From assembly GCF_000585375.1 (NCBI RefSeq), contig NZ_KK073874.1, forward strand, positions 5,982,894-6,046,893: a DNA stretch of 64,000 bases. The letters run 5' to 3'. The first letter of the stretch is position 1; every line of letters starts with the position of its first letter. The stretch is from Cryptosporangium arvum DSM 44712 (lineage in GTDB: Bacteria > Actinomycetota > Actinomycetes > Mycobacteriales > Cryptosporangiaceae). The notes beneath the pieces are model-generated. The model saw only the letters and a program-made list of their open reading frames with translations. It searched no databases and was not told the DNA's origin. The position numbers and the translations under genes were made by a program. Below, in pieces: positions 62,073-64,000 of this stretch.

Positions 62073-62660
62073 TCACGCCGCGGCGACCACCGAGGGCGCC
62101 GGGGCGGGCGACGGCGCGCGCCAGAGCGTCCACGAAAGCCCGAGAATCCCGGCCGAGCCGAGCAGGAAGCCGACCGAGACCACGAGGTCGGGGACCGCGC
62201 CGCGCAGCGCAGCGAGCACGAACCCGACCGCGTACAGCGCCACCGCCCAGCGGGGGAAGGACCGCCAGGACACGATCGCGAACAGCACCACACCCAGCGC
62301 GAACACCGCGGCGATCACCAGGAAGCCCGCCCGGGGCCGGCCCTCCAGGAGCGCCTCGACCTCGGTCGTCGAGAGGTCGCTGAACAGGAAGTGGCTCGCG
62401 AACTCGCCGACCAGCAGGCCCGCCACACCGGCCAGGTTGAGCGCGTAGGCGACCAGGCCGAGCGTGCCCGCGGTGTGCCGCTGCCAGAGGTAGAGGCCGG
62501 TGAGGGCGAAGAGCGCGAGCACCGCAGGCACCGGCGCGATGCTCTCGGTGACGGCGTTCTCCGGTACGAGGTCCTCCCGGCGGAGGTCGTTGAACAGCAG
62601 CAGGACGCCGGTGAGCAGGCCGGCGGCACCGGCAAGGCGGTAGCGGGCGGAGTCGGTCAT
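62073..62660 (-). CDS. Six-helix membrane protein of unknown function
   Basis: A 195-residue protein with about six helices: GAAGLLTGVLLLFNDLRRED, PVPAVLALFALTGLYLWQRH, LGLVAYALNLAGVAGLLVGE, FLVIAAVFALGVVLFAIVSW, WAVALYAVGFVLAALRG and VVSVGFLLGSAGILGLSWTL. No family is recognised. It lies just upstream of the amidohydrolase gene and just downstream of the divergent histidine kinase. Confidence 0.75.
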   Translation of the reverse strand: MTDSARYRLAGAAGLLTGVLLLFNDLRREDLVPENAVTESIAPVPAVLALFALTGLYLWQRHTAGTLGLVAYALNLAGVAGLLVGEFASHFLFSDLSTTEVEALLEGRPRAGFLVIAAVFALGVVLFAIVSWRSFPRWAVALYAVGFVLAALRGAVPDLVVSVGFLLGSAGILGLSWTLWRAPSPAPAPSVVAAA

Positions 62661-62826
62661 CGGGAGGCTCCTTGTTCTCGAGGGGCCTCGACGGTAAAGA
62701 CGCGGCGACGTCCGGCGGCAGTGTCACCGGACGCATCCCGGCGCCGTCCGGCACGGGCACCCGTGACTAACGACCTATGCCGTTCGACGGATTCTCCGCA
62801 GGTCCCGGGCCGTTTAACGTGAAGGC

Positions 62827-64000
62827 ATGCGGCTGGCTCGGGTGGCATCCACGTTGTACGGCACCGTGCTGGCCGGCGGGCTGTACTTCGGGGTCGCCGG
62901 GTTGGCGCCGGTCGTCGCGTGGCGGGCCGCGGTGTTCGTCGCCGGGCTACTGGCGTTGGTCGCGCTCGAACGCGCCGGCCGGGCCACGCTGCTCGGCCGG
63001 GCGGCGTTGATCGTCGTCGTGGTCGCGGCCGACACGTCCGGGCTCGCGCGGGTCCTGTTCCTGCTGGTGCCGTTCGCCGTCTACCTGACCCGGGGCCGGC
63101 GGGCCGGTCACCTGGCCGCCGCGGGCTGCGGGGTGGCGCTCGTCGGGTGGTGGACGGTGGCCGACCCGGGCTGGCCGTCCGACCGGGAAGCGCTCGGTGA
63201 CCTGGTGATGTTCACGGTCGGGCTGGTGCTGGCGGTGGCCATGGCCGCGGCCACGGTGGCGGCGGACGCCGACCGCGCCCGCGCCGAGCGGCTGGTGGAC
63301 GAGCTGGCCGCGTCCCAGCAACGGGTGGCCGCGCTCGCCGCGGCCGACGAACGCAACCGGGTCGCGCGTGACCTGCACGACAGCCTGGGTCACCACCTCA
63401 CCGCGGTGACGATCCAGCTGGAAAAGGCCACCGCTTACCGGGCCCGGGATCCCGACGTCGCCGACCAGGCGGTCGTCGACGCGCGCGCCTCGGCACGAGA
63501 GGCTTTGGCCGACGTCCGGCGCTCGGTCTCCGCCCTGCGCGCACCGCCGCCCGGGCCCGTGCGGACCGAGCGACAGGGCTTGGAGCCGCTGATCGACCCG
63601 GTCGGGGCCGGCGCGGCGGGATCGCTGGTGCTGCGTCTGGACGAGCTGGTGGCGCGGCTGGGGTCGACGGGGGTAGCGGTCACCTGCGGTGTTGTCGGCG
63701 ACGAGCGATGTTCGGCCCCGGTCGAGGACGTGCTGTTCCGCGTCGCGCAGGAGGGCCTCACGAACGCGCTGCGGCACTCGGGTGCGGGTTCGGTCTCGGT
63801 GGCCGTCCATTTCGCTGCTGACGCCACGACGCTGACCGTTCGCGACGACGGCTCCGGTCTCCGCTCTCCGATTCCGGCGGCTGTCGCTCACTCGAGCGGC
63901 GCTGATCGGACGGCGGTCGGCGCTGATCGGGCGGCGGTCGGCGCCGATCGGGCGGTGGGCGACGCTGATCGGGCGGTGGGCGGCGCGGAGGCATCGCTCA
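62827..64000 (+). CDS. Sensor histidine kinase (HisKA_3 type), cut by window end
   Basis: 391 codons visible, continuing past the window. N-terminal membrane domain of five to six helices, then the dimerisation/phosphoacceptor motif DERNRVARDLHDSLGHHLTA with His184, and an HATPase domain (N-box FRVAQEGLTNALRHSGA, G1 VRDDGSGL). This is the NarX/DesK family that pairs with NarL-type regulators; the partner gene should lie just beyond. Near the end a 21-bp repeat encodes ADRAVG units in what should be the nucleotide lid. ATG 62827. Confidence 0.9.
   Translation, partial: MRLARVASTLYGTVLAGGLYFGVAGLAPVVAWRAAVFVAGLLALVALERAGRATLLGRAALIVVVVAADTSGLARVLFLLVPFAVYLTRGRRAGHLAAAGCGVALVGWWTVADPGWPSDREALGDLVMFTVGLVLAVAMAAATVAADADRARAERLVDELAASQQRVAALAAADERNRVARDLHDSLGHHLTAVTIQLEKATAYRARDPDVADQAVVDARASAREALADVRRSVSALRAPPPGPVRTERQGLEPLIDPVGAGAAGSLVLRLDELVARLGSTGVAVTCGVVGDERCSAPVEDVLFRVAQEGLTNALRHSGAGSVSVAVHFAADATTLTVRDDGSGLRSPIPAAVAHSSGADRTAVGADRAAVGADRAVGDADRAVGGAEASL
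63898..63978 (+). repeat. 21-bp in-frame repeats in the histidine kinase gene
   Basis: Four units of about GGCGCTGATCGGGCGGCGGTC, the third shortened to 18 bp, coding GADRAAV-like peptides. They lie between the G1 box and the expected G2 box of the ATPase domain and would lengthen the ATP lid. Confidence 0.75.

Overview
The window is about 64 kb of very GC-rich DNA with frequent GTG starts, 4-bp stop/start overlaps and dense coding on both strands. mshC (mycothiol ligase), rbpA, polyprenol-phosphate mannose synthase, F420-type oxidoreductase, SCO1664-like and DUF3090 genes place it in the Actinomycetota. The gene set would suit a Frankineae/Cryptosporangium-like or similar sporulating soil actinomycete, but the sequence alone does not fix the genus. 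No rRNA, tRNA, CRISPR array, transposase or phage gene was seen.

Layout. 1-4060: end of a sensor kinase, its NarL/LuxR response regulator, then a MacB/FtsX-type ABC pair. 4022-4677: decayed Hsp70-like remnant. 4704-13418: the mycothiol-linked neighbourhood (mshC, SCO1664-like, DUF3090, histidine phosphatase, uppP, LLM oxidoreductase), split by an inserted amidohydrolase/LysR/SDR block. 13511-19966: aldo/keto reductase, DUF5703, M48 and M20 peptidases, and glutamine-dependent NAD synthetase. 19967-21610: the only large gene-poor stretch. It holds several inverted repeats, one strikingly AT-rich, and a tiny secreted-peptide gene divergent from a large ATP-binding LuxR (LAL) regulator. 24574-29637: a membrane protein with a long Pro/Gly tail plus a three-gene operon encoding an SMR-like transporter, an Orn/Lys/Arg-decarboxylase-family PLP enzyme and a nitric-oxide-synthase-like protein that lacks the haem-ligand cysteine. 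One 30-nt element (29/30 identical) lies upstream of both units. 29923-41910: soluble GAF-MCP, FAD monooxygenase, GT2, NAD kinase, trans-aconitate methyltransferase-like gene and a LAL/LuxR pair.

42114-49195: a membrane-remodelling/chaperone island. It encodes a DxDxDG repeat protein, two dynamin-like GTPases (IniC/IniA-like), a membrane-anchored GrpE-like protein, an acidic protein, and a convergent Hsp70 ATPase that ends in a transmembrane helix. 49289-57366: glycerophosphodiesterase, UMF1-type MFS transporter, thymidine kinase, divergent MarR/azoreductase, flavoprotein disulfide reductase, rbpA, fxsA and ppm1. 57372-64000: Lnt with a very long low-complexity N-terminus, an amidohydrolase, a small membrane protein and a sensor kinase cut by the window end.

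The two most promising systems are the NOS-like/decarboxylase/SMR operon with its shared upstream element, and the membrane-tethered Hsp70-GrpE-dynamin island, of which a broken Hsp70 paralogue survives near 4.1-4.7 kb. Functions for both are inferred from family resemblance judged by eye; no database search was possible.
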